A stretch of DNA of 32,553 bases from contig JALWZT010000353.1 of NCBI GenBank assembly GCA_027002405.1, forward strand, positions 1-32,553. Direction: 5' to 3'. The DNA is from Anaerolineae bacterium (GTDB lineage Bacteria > Chloroflexota > Anaerolineae > J102). The position numbers were made by a program, and so were the translations under genes. The notes under the pieces are model-generated. The model made no database searches and was not told the origin of the DNA. It saw only the letters and a program-made list of their open reading frames with translations. Shown here one piece after another: positions 8,038-15,610 of the stretch (positions are counted from its first letter, which is position 1; each line of letters begins with the position of its first letter).

Positions 8038-9296
8038 ACGAATCCTCCACGATCCCCGGCTTTCGACCAGTGCCCCGCACCGGCGTTATCTTTGTCATGC
8101 ATCGCGCGCGCCAGCAAGGTTACACGCCTGGCGATCCCACCTGGGCCAATCTGGGCCAAGGCATGCCCGAAACAGGGCCCATCCCAGGTGCGCCTCCCCG
8201 GGTGGAAACCATCCACATTGACCCCGCCGCGCAGGAATATAGCCCCATCACCGGGGAGATCGCGCTGCGCCAAAAGGTGGCGGACCTGTACAACATGCTT
8301 TTCCGGCAACACAAAGCCAGCCAGTACACCTGGGAAAATGTGAGCATTGCCGGAGGTGGCCGGGCCGCGCTGACCCGCATTGCCGCGGCCTTGGGCAACA
8401 TCAACATGGGGCATTTCCTGCCCGATTACACCGCGTACGAAGAACTCCTCTCTGTCTTCAAAGCCTTTATCCCCATTCCCATCCTATTGGACCCGGAAGA
8501 GGGATACCAGGCCCCCCTGGCCATGCTGAAACGGGAGATCCTGGGACGGGGGTTGCGGGCCCTGTTGGTGAGCAACCCTTGCAACCCCACAGGCCAGTTG
8601 GTGGAAGGCGAACGCTTACGGCGTTGGGTGCAAATGGCCCGGGACCTGCATTGTTCCTTGATCGTGGATGAATTCTACTCTCACTACATTTACACGGGGC
8701 TTCCCAATGGGCATCCGCCCAAGATTGTCTCCGCGGCCCAATACGTGGAGGATGTGAATCGGGACCCTGTGATTATCGTGGACGGGCTCACCAAGAACTG
8801 GCGGTATCCGGGATGGCGACTAAGCTGGACCCTGGCCCCGAAGGAAGTGATCGATGCCATCGCCAGTGCGGGGTCTTTTTTGGACGGTGGGCCTAACCAT
8901 CCTTTCCAGGCTCCGGCCCTGGCCCTGCTCGAGCCGGAGGTCGTTTTTCAGGAAACCGAAGCCATCCAGCGTCATTTCTTCCGCAAGCGGAATTATACCA
9001 TGGAGCGCCTGCGAGCCATGGGGATAGAGATTGAAGCCGAGCCCGCGGGGACTTTCTACGTATGGGCCAACCTTTCCCGCTTGCCCGAACCTCTGAACGA
9101 TGGGCTCCGCTTTTTCCAAGAGGGGCTGAGCGAGAAGGTCATCACCGTGCCCGGGGTCTTTTTCGATGTGAATCCCGATCGGCGTCGGGCCGTGGCCCGC
9201 TATGGCAATTACACACGCATCAGCTTTGGGCCCGATATGGCTACTCTGGAGCGGGGTTTGGACGCGATAGAGCGCCTCATCGCGCGCCATGCCTGA
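8034..9296 (+). CDS. Class I/II PLP-dependent aminotransferase
   Basis: A 420-residue fold-type I aminotransferase. It shows the substrate/cofactor motif SNPCNPTGQ, the DEFYSHYIY strand (Asp binds the PLP pyridine nitrogen), the PLP lysine at Lys254 in DGLTKNWRYPGWR, and a C-terminal TRISFG arginine that normally holds the substrate carboxylate. Substrate specificity is not readable. The ATG at 8034 overlaps the upstream stop codon (ATGA), so it is translationally coupled to the UbiA-like gene; an in-frame ATG at 7986 inside that gene is less likely. Together with the 562-residue dehydrogenase-like protein it suggests a small biosynthetic pathway. No other pathway genes are nearby. Confidence 0.88.
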   Translation: MNESSTIPGFRPVPRTGVIFVMHRARQQGYTPGDPTWANLGQGMPETGPIPGAPPRVETIHIDPAAQEYSPITGEIALRQKVADLYNMLFRQHKASQYTWENVSIAGGGRAALTRIAAALGNINMGHFLPDYTAYEELLSVFKAFIPIPILLDPEEGYQAPLAMLKREILGRGLRALLVSNPCNPTGQLVEGERLRRWVQMARDLHCSLIVDEFYSHYIYTGLPNGHPPKIVSAAQYVEDVNRDPVIIVDGLTKNWRYPGWRLSWTLAPKEVIDAIASAGSFLDGGPNHPFQAPALALLEPEVVFQETEAIQRHFFRKRNYTMERLRAMGIEIEAEPAGTFYVWANLSRLPEPLNDGLRFFQEGLSEKVITVPGVFFDVNPDRRRAVARYGNYTRISFGPDMATLERGLDAIERLIARHA

Positions 9297-9818
9297 GGCC
9301 CCCGATCTTTGGCAAGTGGCAGGTGGCAGGTGGAGGGGACGCAGATTTGCGCAGATACAGCGCAGATTTTCGCGGATTTTTCAAACAGATACCATGCTTT
9401 TTTCGCAAGAATCTGTGCTGATCCGTCGCATCAGCGTCATCCGTGGCCAATTGAAACGCCCGGCATCCACTAAATCGCATCAAATCCTTTCCCTCTCCCC
9501 TCGACTTATGGGTAATCACCGCATTTGACTTGTGTTGCAGTTTGTGGCAAAGTGATGGTAGATGTTCGGTGCCGCTTCATCTGTGCATGATCGAGCGAGT
9601 CGGTAAGGCGTTGTAGGGCCGACTCGCTCGACGAAAAGGTGCCGGATAGGGGCGGCTGAGGCCGGTTTTGGCGTGCTGGCGGGCGTGCATGCAGCAGGCT
9701 ATGGCGCCCGCGATGGCGCTGAGGGCCGCGACAGGAGGCGAGAAGCGGGCGCAGCGCCGTTTTTGGAGGTCTCTGAGCGGCAAAAAACGGTTCTTTCGAG
9801 CGAGTCCCCTGTTTTGTA
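9297..9818. other. Gene-free region upstream of the CRISPR array
   Basis: It starts with GTGGCAG heptamers and a GCGCAGAT tract. From about 9361 to 9465 it matches the inside of the terminal-repeat element at 26978-27214 (shared GATCCGTCGCATCAGCGTCA and AATTGAAACGCCCG). From 9525 to 9818 the sequence is not repetitive except for the TCGAGCGAGTC motif. This stretch would be the leader if the array is transcribed rightward. Small open frames here have no recognisable product. Confidence 0.55.
9591..9631. other. 13-bp perfect inverted repeat in the putative CRISPR leader region
   Basis: TCGAGCGAGTCGG (9591-9603) pairs perfectly with CCGACTCGCTCGA (9619-9631) across a 15-nt loop. The first 11 bases occur again at 9796-9806, just before the first CRISPR repeat. 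No T-tract follows, so it is not an obvious terminator. It could be a protein-binding site or an RNA hairpin. Confidence 0.5.
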
Positions 9819-9857
9819 GAAATCACCCCAAAGCCCTCACGGGCATTGAAACTTTGA

Positions 9858-9883
9858 TGGGGGCGACCGGCCGGTCGCCCCCA
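9858..9883. repeat. 26-bp perfect palindrome inside CRISPR spacer 1
   Basis: The half-site TGGGGGCGACCGG is followed directly by its reverse complement. The same 37-nt spacer, palindrome included, recurs as spacer 6 with its palindrome at 10413-10438. Transcribed, it would give a loopless or very tight hairpin inside the crRNA. Confidence 0.85.
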
Positions 9884-10048
9884 CTGGAAGAAATCACCCC
9901 AAAGCCCTCGCGGGCATTGAAACTTCTGGAACATCAAATCCGGGCGCCGCGTTGTGGTGTCATTATCCGGTAGAAATCACCCCCAAGCCCTCACGGGCAT
10001 TGAAACGGGAGGGGCAGGCCGTTGGCGCGTCTGGCAACGGCTCTCGGA

Positions 10049-10160
10049 CCATCCCGCTGGCCGCTCTTGCATGGGGGCGTAAAACGTCATGCGTAATGCG
10101 TAAAGTCCTCACGTTTCACGTTTTCACGCATCACGTCCGTTGGCGTCTCGCCCCACGTTG
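10049..10160. repeat. CGTGAAA/ACGCATC hairpin repeat inside CRISPR spacer 3
   Basis: The 200-nt third spacer (10007-10206) contains GCGTAATGCGTAAAG and CACGTTTCACGTTTTCACGC (about 10090-10133). This is the inverse of the hairpin at 167-222 and close to the one at 18358-18420. An ordinary spacer enlarged by an inserted repeat is the simplest reading. Confidence 0.65.
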
Positions 10161-10559
10161 GTCTGGCGAACCTTTCACGACCGACACCGACGCTCTTCTC
10201 GGCACGGAAATCACCCCAAAGCCCTCGCGGGCATTGAAACATGTTCGTCTGATACGTCACCTTAAACGGCACCCCGTCAGTAGAAATCACCCCAAAGCCC
10301 TCAAGGGCATTGAAACCCCACCGCTCGCTGACTGCCTCGAAGAGGAGGTCGAACTGCGGTACCACGCCTCGAAGAAATCACCCCAAAGCCCTCGCGGGCA
10401 TTGAAACTTTGATGGGGGCGACCGGCCGGTCGCCCCCACTGGAAGAAATCATCCCAAAGCCCTCGCGGGCATTGAAATCTCACAGTGGGCACAGAGTTGG
10501 CAGAGGGAACAGAGGCAGGGGACGAGGGGGCCAAGCCCAACCGGACGGAAATATGTCCC

Positions 10560-10713
10560 CCAAGGGGCAACGTCGGCCAGACCTTGAAGCGTCTCCCAGA
10601 CCTTCAAGGTCTTTGACGCCCGCCCGACGATGAAGTCGCCGGACACCAGAACCGCGCCGGATGATTCCGGCTGGCCCCGCAGCTGATTAGTGATGACTGA
10701 TCACTGATTACTG
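10560..10713. repeat. CCGG-hairpin repeat unit with GTAATCA heptamers, degenerate copy
   Basis: The unit carries AGACCTTGAAG/ACCTTCAAGGTCT inverted sequence, a mutated GCCCGACGA/TCGCCGGAC stem (about 10625-10650), CCGGATGATTCCGG, and then TGATTAGTGATGACTGATCA heptamers ending at about 10713. It has the same order as 20850-20982. Its right edge cuts the toxin gene at 10807. Confidence 0.7.
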
Positions 10714-10807
10714 CCTCCCAATCCGCTAATTGCCCCAGTAAATCCAACCTCCCTATTTTCGCCAGCACGATGAGAGGGGAAGCATTGAGAACCCACTGCT
10801 CAGCCAT
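10604..10807 (-). pseudogene. DUF3368/PIN-like toxin, truncated by a repeat insertion
   Basis: The first 31-32 residues, starting MAEQWVLNASPLIVLAK and continuing to about LADWEA, match the N-terminus of the PIN-like DUF3368 toxins that pair with UPF0175 antitoxins. The Asn-x-Ser-Pro stretch stands where PIN domains usually have their first metal-binding Asp. From about 10713 leftward the frame reads only repeat sequence (GTAATCA heptamers, CCGG hairpin) to a stop at 10604. Full members run about 150-165 residues, so the catalytic core is gone. The start overlaps the antitoxin's end by eight bases, as in intact modules. Confidence 0.75.
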
Positions 10808-11057
10808 GTTCTACTTCCCGAATTAGCTCTGCAGCATGCACCTGAAATGGCGTGACGCCAAAGCGTCTCAATGCTTCTAGAAATTCAGCTCGTGACACGC
10901 CGGCGATCTCTGCCGCCTTGGATTGGGATACCTGCCCCACTTCGTACCATTTCACCGCCGCGGCCAATCGCATCTCCCGCACGAACTCATCAGGGTCCTG
11001 ACGTAACGAGGAAAAAATATCCTGAGGTAGTTCGATTCTCAATTCAACCGTTTTCAT
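10800..11057 (-). CDS. UPF0175 family antitoxin-like protein
   Basis: An 85-residue protein. The N-terminal beta segment VELRIELPQD leads into a helical region and then a helix-turn-helix-like segment, VSQSKAAEIAGVSRAEFLEAL (read as two parts, residues 43-53 and 54-63), matching the UPF0175 family. These proteins usually precede DUF3368 PIN-like toxins and are thought to act as antitoxin and autoregulator. The partner downstream is truncated. The ATG at 11057 has no Shine-Dalgarno; TAAAAT lies six bases upstream, so translation may be leaderless. The gene itself is intact. Confidence 0.85.
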   Translation of the reverse strand: MKTVELRIELPQDIFSSLRQDPDEFVREMRLAAAVKWYEVGQVSQSKAAEIAGVSRAEFLEALRRFGVTPFQVHAAELIREVEHG

Positions 11058-11063
11058 AACGCC

Positions 11064-11074
11064 ATTTTATCATA
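11064..11074 (-). promoter_or_regulatory. Possible -10 region for the UPF0175 gene (leaderless)
   Basis: On the minus strand TATGAT overlaps TAAAAT, and only six bases separate the latter from the ATG. This spacing would put transcription start at or beside the start codon. No clear -35 is seen. Confidence 0.3.
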
Positions 11075-11159
11075 CGTCTCGGACAATCCACAACGGCATT
11101 CTCCTCGCTCTTCGTCAGCGAGTACGCCGAATAAATTCAGGTCTGAGGGCGTTCCGCCG

Positions 11160-11186
11160 CATGTCCCCCTGCGGGGACATGTTTTT
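11160..11186 (+). terminator. Hairpin with T-tract, terminator-like
   Basis: CATGTCCCC pairs with GGGGACATG across CTGC, followed by TTTTT. This has the form of an intrinsic terminator for rightward transcripts, for example from the CRISPR array. A second small hairpin (GTCTGC/GCAGAC) lies near 11210-11225. The region could equally be another dispersed palindrome. Confidence 0.4.
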
Positions 11187-11308
11187 CGCCCGGTTGGGCC
11201 AGTCTGCCTGCGCAGACAGGCGGCCCAGGCAATCCGCCTTCTTCATGTCCTCCCTCACCTGTCCCGGAGTTTTCTGCTTGGGGCTAAGTGAGCGTCCAGA
11301 AATGGATG

Positions 11309-11448
11309 CACTGCAAAAAGGTTTTTCAACACGGAGACACGGAGGACACAGAGAAAAATAAAGGGGGTTCACGGAGAAAATCCTCTCCAAATCTTATCTT
11401 TTTCTCTCTCCGTGCTCTCTGTGTCTCCGTGGTTAAGGTTTTTTCAGG
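11309..11448. repeat. 140-bp CACGGAGACAC inverted-repeat element, copy A
   Basis: It begins CACTGCAAAAAGGTTTTTC and ends GGTTAAGGTTTTTTCAGG. Inside, CACGGAGACACGGAGGACAC faces CTCTGTGTCTCCGTGG, giving inverted arms. It is nearly identical to 18835-18973, and a half copy with a different centre is at 4296-4440. No transposase is encoded, so it behaves like a MITE or a palindromic repeat. Confidence 0.8.
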
Positions 11449-11797
11449 CAGTCCAGAAATAACTTCCCTCTGATTTTATCTGCGTGAATCTGCTTCTATC
11501 AGCGTTCATCTGCGTCCTCTATTTCCATAACGGCATGACGCACTACGTCAAAACGATCATGCGCCGCGTCATGGATTTGTCAGATTTCTCACTTTGTGGT
11601 AAAAGTAAGATCAGTCATGATGCACAGCGTCATGAAAGAAGGATGGAAGATTAAAGATTGAAGATTAAGGGTGTGTGCTTTTCCCCATTTGAGTCTTTAG
11701 TCTTTAATCTTCAACCTTCACCCTAACGACAACCAAATACACGATACGCTCATTTCATCACAGCAAGCGCTTTACACTCACTTAAAGGAGACGCGTC
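11449..11797. other. Region upstream of the beta-oxidation cluster
   Basis: No gene is seen. From 11460 to 11520 there are GTGAATCTGC-like units. From 11640 to 11720 AAGATTA/AAGATTG heptamers face TTTAATCTTC units, making an inverted pair. GCGTCATG occurs three times (near 11566, 11627 and 11794), which might be a regulator site, although the last copy includes the fadN start codon. Confidence 0.45.
11577..11605 (+). promoter_or_regulatory. Possible promoter for the beta-oxidation cluster
   Basis: TTGTCA (11577-11582) and TAAAAG (11600-11605) are separated by 17 bp and lie about 190 bp upstream of the first gene in non-repeat sequence. The matches are five and four of six. Confidence 0.3.
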
Positions 11798-14233
11798 ATG
11801 CCTCGAATTATTCGCCGTGCGGCTGTCATCGGTGCCGGCACCATGGGCGCGGCCATTGCGGCTCATTTGGCCAACGCCGGCATCCCTACCTATTTGCTGG
11901 ATATCGTCCCTCGGGAATTGACGCCCAAGGAGGAGGCCCAGGGGCTCACCCTGGAAAGCCCTCAAGTGCGCAATCGGATTGTACGGGAAGGGTTCGAACG
12001 GGCGAAGAAAGCCAAACCTGCTAATTTCTTCAATGAGGACGCGACCAAGTTGATCACCCTGGGGAATCTGGAAGATAATTTCGATTGGGTTGGGGAAGCG
12101 GATTGGGTCATCGAAGCCGTGGTGGAGCGGTTGGACATCAAACAAAGCCTCATGGCCCGTATCGATGCCGTGCGCAAGCCCGACGCCATCGTCAGTTCCA
12201 ATACCTCGGGGTTGCCCATCCATAAGATCGCGGAAGGCCGCAGTGAAGGCTTCCGTCGCCATTTCCTGGGCACCCATTTCTTCAATCCCCCCCGCTACAT
12301 GAAGTTGCTGGAGGTGATCCCCACCCCCGATACAGACCCCAAGGTGGTGGATGATATCACCTGGGTGGGCGAGGAGGTCCTGGGCAAAGGGGTGGTCCTT
12401 TGCAACGACACGCCCAACTTCATCGGCAATCGCCTGGCCTTCATCAGCTCCGCATATGTCATCGAATACGCGCTCACCCATGGGTATACCGTGGCCGAGG
12501 TGGATTACCTCACCGGGCCCCTGATCGGGCGTCCCAAAACCGGTACCTTCCGCCTGTCGGACCTGGTGGGCATCGATGTCATGTTCCACATCGCCAAGAA
12601 TCTGTACGACCTCATCCCCCACGACCCGGAACGGGAGATCCTGAAAGCCCCTCTCTTCACCAAATTGCTGGCGGCCATGGTGGAACGTGGCTGGTTGGGA
12701 AACAAGACGAATATCGGTTTTTCCAAGAAGGTCATCGGCGAGGGCGGCAAGAAGGAATACTGGCAACTTAATCTGAAGACCCTGGAGCATGAACCCCCAC
12801 AAAAGGCCCGCTTCGAGAGTCTGAAGGAAATCCGCAAGCTGCCTCTGGAGCAACGCCTGCCAGAACTGGTGAAGCTGGAAGACCGCGCGGGCAGGTTTGT
12901 GTGGTATACCCTGGCCCGCACCATGAGCTACGCCTCGGCCATCATGCCCGAGGTGACCTCCGATGTCATGGCCGTGGATAATGCCATGAAATGGGGGTTC
13001 GGCTGGGAGATCGGCCCCTTCGAAACCTGGGATATCCTGGGGGTGAAGGACACGGTGGAGCGCATGGAGGCCGAGGGCATCCCTGTGGCTGCCTGGGTTA
13101 AGGAGATGCTGGCCCAGGGCGGTGAACGCTTTTATCGGGTTAAAGATGGCAAGAAGCAGCGTTGGGTCGTGGGACAGGGATATGTGGATATCATCCCCAA
13201 TCCCAAGCTCATCATCTTGAATGAGCTGAAGAAGGAAAAGAATCGGGTCATTGCCACCAATCCCAGCGCGTCCCTGGTGGACCTGGGTGACGGCGTGCTG
13301 CTGCTGGAATTCCACGCCAAGACGCCCACGGGCAAAGTGATGAATATGCTGGATACCGATGTGTTCGCGCTGGTACAGGAGGCCATGGCCCGCTTGCAGA
13401 CCGATTTTGACGGCATGGTCATTGGCAATCAGGGCGAGCATTTTTCCGCAGGAGCCAATGTCTTCCTCATCGCGGTGAACGCGCAGCAGGGCAACTGGGA
13501 TACCCTGGATGAGCTCAGCCGCTATCTACAAAACATGCGCCAGGTGTTCACCAGTTGTGCCAAGCCCATTGTCGCGGCCCCCTTTGGGGTAAGTGTCGGC
13601 GGCGGGGCCGAGATCGCCATGGCTGCGGACCGCATCGTGGCTGCGGCCGAAACCTACATGGGCCTGCCCGAAGTGGGGGTAGGCATCATCCCCGCGGGCG
13701 GGGGCACCAAGGAGATGGTGCGCCGGGTGATTTCCCCCGCGGCCAAGGTGGATCATCCTGGTCTGCAGAAGTATGTGGAGAAAGCGGCATTGACCATCGC
13801 CACCGCGCGCATCTCCACCAGTGCGGCCGAAGCACGCGATCTGGGCTTCCTGGATAAATGCGATCGCATCGTCATGAACAAGGACTATCTCATCGCCGAG
13901 GCCAAGAACGAGGTCCTGGCCATGCTCAAGCAGGGCTACCGCCCCGTTTTCGAAGCCAAGAATTGCTACGCCACAGGCCGGGACATGTACGCCAACCTGG
14001 AAGTGTTCATCGAGATGCAGAAAGAGGCCGGGTACATCAGCGAGCATGATGCTAAGATCGCTCGCAAGCTGGCCTATGTCCTCACTGGCGGCGATCTCTC
14101 TCGGCCGCAATGGGTGGATGAGCAATACATCCTGGACCTGGAGCGAGAAGCCTTCCTCTCCCTCGCGGGCGAGCCTTTGAGCCAGGCCCGCATGTGGCAT
14201 ATGTTGCAGACGGGCAAACCGTTGCGTAACTGA
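11798..14233 (+). CDS. fadN: 3-hydroxyacyl-CoA dehydrogenase / enoyl-CoA hydratase (FadN type)
   Basis: A bifunctional beta-oxidation enzyme of 811 residues in the FadN (Bacillus YusL) domain order, dehydrogenase first. The NAD loop GAGTMG is at residues 12-17. [17 protein letters not shown] carries the dehydrogenase catalytic His. Dehydrogenase C-terminal segments follow to about residue 480. The C-terminal crotonase domain has HFSAGAN for the oxyanion hole, GGGAEIA and GLPEVGVG; both catalytic glutamates of hydratases are present, so both activities should be intact. An AAAGGAG site precedes the ATG. It is the first gene of a fadN-fadA-acd-acd cluster resembling Bacillus fadNAE. Confidence 0.93.
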   Translation: MPRIIRRAAVIGAGTMGAAIAAHLANAGIPTYLLDIVPRELTPKEEAQGLTLESPQVRNRIVREGFERAKKAKPANFFNEDATKLITLGNLEDNFDWVGEADWVIEAVVERLDIKQSLMARIDAVRKPDAIVSSNTSGLPIHKIAEGRSEGFRRHFLGTHFFNPPRYMKLLEVIPTPDTDPKVVDDITWVGEEVLGKGVVLCNDTPNFIGNRLAFISSAYVIEYALTHGYTVAEVDYLTGPLIGRPKTGTFRLSDLVGIDVMFHIAKNLYDLIPHDPEREILKAPLFTKLLAAMVERGWLGNKTNIGFSKKVIGEGGKKEYWQLNLKTLEHEPPQKARFESLKEIRKLPLEQRLPELVKLEDRAGRFVWYTLARTMSYASAIMPEVTSDVMAVDNAMKWGFGWEIGPFETWDILGVKDTVERMEAEGIPVAAWVKEMLAQGGERFYRVKDGKKQRWVVGQGYVDIIPNPKLIILNELKKEKNRVIATNPSASLVDLGDGVLLLEFHAKTPTGKVMNMLDTDVFALVQEAMARLQTDFDGMVIGNQGEHFSAGANVFLIAVNAQQGNWDTLDELSRYLQNMRQVFTSCAKPIVAAPFGVSVGGGAEIAMAADRIVAAAETYMGLPEVGVGIIPAGGGTKEMVRRVISPAAKVDHPGLQKYVEKAALTIATARISTSAAEARDLGFLDKCDRIVMNKDYLIAEAKNEVLAMLKQGYRPVFEAKNCYATGRDMYANLEVFIEMQKEAGYISEHDAKIARKLAYVLTGGDLSRPQWVDEQYILDLEREAFLSLAGEPLSQARMWHMLQTGKPLRN

Positions 14234-14309
14234 TGATTGGCGTTTGTTTCTCACCTCTCACCCAGCAAACAAAAACAGCGCTTCCTTTCAATACCAAGGA
14301 GTTTTCGAT

Positions 14310-15494
14310 ATGCCAAACGAAGCTGTGATTGTAGCCGCCGTACGCACGCCCGTGGGCAAGGCCCCGCGGGGCACCCTGCGCAACACCCATCCTGTCACCC
14401 TGGGCAAGGTGGTGTTGCAAGAGCTCCTCAACCGCGCGCCCGGCGTCACCCCCGATATGGTCAGTGACGTCATCATCGGCTGTGCGTTTCCCGAAGGCAA
14501 GCAGGGCATGAATCTGGGCCGCATTGTCATTCATGCCGCGGGCTGGCCCAATACGGTCACAGGCATGACGGTCAACCGCTTCTGCTCCTCGGGCCTGCAG
14601 ACCATTGCCCTGGCCGCGCAGCGCATCCAGGCCGGTTATGATGAGATCATCGTGGCCGGAGGCATCGAAAGCATGAGTTCTGTGCCCATGGGGGGCCTTG
14701 TTTTCGAGGCTTATCCTGAGCTGGCCGCGAATCATCCTGGCGTCTATATGGGCATGGGGCTGACCGCGGAGAATGTGGCCGAGCAATTCAACATCAGCCG
14801 CGAGGACCAGGATGCTTTTTCCTTGCGTTCCCACCGGCGGGCTGCGGCTGCCATCCGCGCGGGCAAATTCGAGGCCGAGACCGTGCCCGTGCCGGTCAAA
14901 GAAAAATGGGTGGATGAGTACGGTCAGGTCCACGAAGAGGAGAAGCTTTTCACCGTGGATGAGGGCGTGCGCTTCGATACGAGCATGAAAGCCCTGGCCC
15001 GACTCAAGCCCGTGTTCAAGGTCAACGGCACGGTGACCGCGGGGAACAGCAGCCAGACCAGCGACGGTGCGGCCGCGGTGTTGGTCATGTCTCGCAAGCG
15101 GGCGGAACGCCTGGGCCTGAAACCCCTGGCCCGATTCGTGGGCTTTGCGGTCGGCGGCGTGGACCCCGAAGTCATGGGCATTGGCCCCATTGCCGCGGTG
15201 CCCAAAGTGCTGGAATACACGGGCCTGAGCCTGAACGATATCGACCTCATCGAGCTGAACGAAGCCTTTGCCTCCCAGAGCCTGGCCGTCATCCGCACCC
15301 TGGGCCTGAACGAAGAGATCACCAACGTCAACGGCGGCGCCATCGCCCTGGGACACCCCCTGGGCGCGACCGGGGCCAAGCTCACTACCCAGCTCCTCTA
15401 CGAGATGGGCCGTCGCGGCGGCCGCTATGGCATGGTCACCATGTGCATCGGCGGCGGCATGGGCGCGGCAGGCGTCTTTGAAAATTATCAATAG
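14310..15494 (+). CDS. fadA: Acetyl-CoA C-acyltransferase (3-ketoacyl-CoA thiolase)
   Basis: A 394-residue thiolase that performs the last step of beta-oxidation, cleaving 3-ketoacyl-CoA with CoA. The acyl-accepting cysteine is Cys92 in NRFCSSGLQ. The second motif, [16 protein letters not shown], holds the catalytic His, and the C-terminal [10 protein letters not shown] holds the second Cys. The ATG at 14310 is chosen because AAGGAG lies eight bases upstream and the upstream in-frame ATG (14244) adds only low-complexity residues. It lies 76 bp after fadN. The stop codon lies exactly where an AATTAGC/AATTGAC heptamer repeat begins. Confidence 0.95.
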   Translation: MPNEAVIVAAVRTPVGKAPRGTLRNTHPVTLGKVVLQELLNRAPGVTPDMVSDVIIGCAFPEGKQGMNLGRIVIHAAGWPNTVTGMTVNRFCSSGLQTIALAAQRIQAGYDEIIVAGGIESMSSVPMGGLVFEAYPELAANHPGVYMGMGLTAENVAEQFNISREDQDAFSLRSHRRAAAAIRAGKFEAETVPVPVKEKWVDEYGQVHEEEKLFTVDEGVRFDTSMKALARLKPVFKVNGTVTAGNSSQTSDGAAAVLVMSRKRAERLGLKPLARFVGFAVGGVDPEVMGIGPIAAVPKVLEYTGLSLNDIDLIELNEAFASQSLAVIRTLGLNEEITNVNGGAIALGHPLGATGAKLTTQLLYEMGRRGGRYGMVTMCIGGGMGAAGVFENYQ

Positions 15495-15597
15495 CTAATG
15501 GTCAATTGCTAATTGTCACCAGCATCCAGACCACAAGGCGCAAAAGGTAAAATTAGCCATTAGCAATTAGCAATTGACAATTGACAATTAGCCATTC
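15493..15597. repeat. AATTAGC/AATTGAC heptamer inverted repeat between fadA and acyl-CoA dehydrogenase
   Basis: TAGCTAATGGTCAATTGCTA at the left faces AATTAGCAATTAGCAATTGA and further AATTGAC units at the right (15550-15595), around a short centre. The left edge coincides with the fadA stop codon and the right edge lies a few bases from the GGAGGG site of the next gene. In transcript form it would be a stable hairpin. Confidence 0.75.
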
Positions 15598-15610
15598 CCG
15601 GAGGGTTCCT

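Larger units (their letters stand above)
9819..10478 (+). CRISPR. CRISPR array: seven 34-nt repeats, irregular spacers, no cas genes in window
   Basis: Repeats start at 9819, 9890, 9973, 10207, 10283, 10374 and 10445. Each begins GAAATCACCCCAAAG and ends GGGCATTGAAAC. The ATTGAAAC end is the common 3' end of type I/III repeats and predicts rightward transcription. The last repeat is degenerate (one internal C to T change and a final C to T), also placing the leader on the left. Six of seven repeats are preceded by G[TA]A, so the true unit may be 37 nt. Spacers are 37, 49, 200, 42, 57 and 37 nt, far less uniform than usual. Spacers 1 and 6 are identical. No Cas protein is encoded in the window. 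Confidence 0.8.

Noticed and set aside
9577-9783. 68-codon minus-strand frame in the putative CRISPR leader
   Set aside because: It crosses the 13-bp hairpin, has no recognisable motif and no clear ribosome binding site. A small gene cannot be excluded.
9858-9883. The palindrome in CRISPR spacer 1 as an intrinsic terminator
   Set aside because: No T-tract follows on either strand, and it lies at the same position in two copies of the same spacer.
11750-13441. Long minus-strand frame antisense to fadN; similar frames at 14082-15491, 22584-24281, 24978-26390 and 29957-31273
   Set aside because: All mirror well-supported genes, and their translations are rich in His, Gly and Gln with no family motifs.
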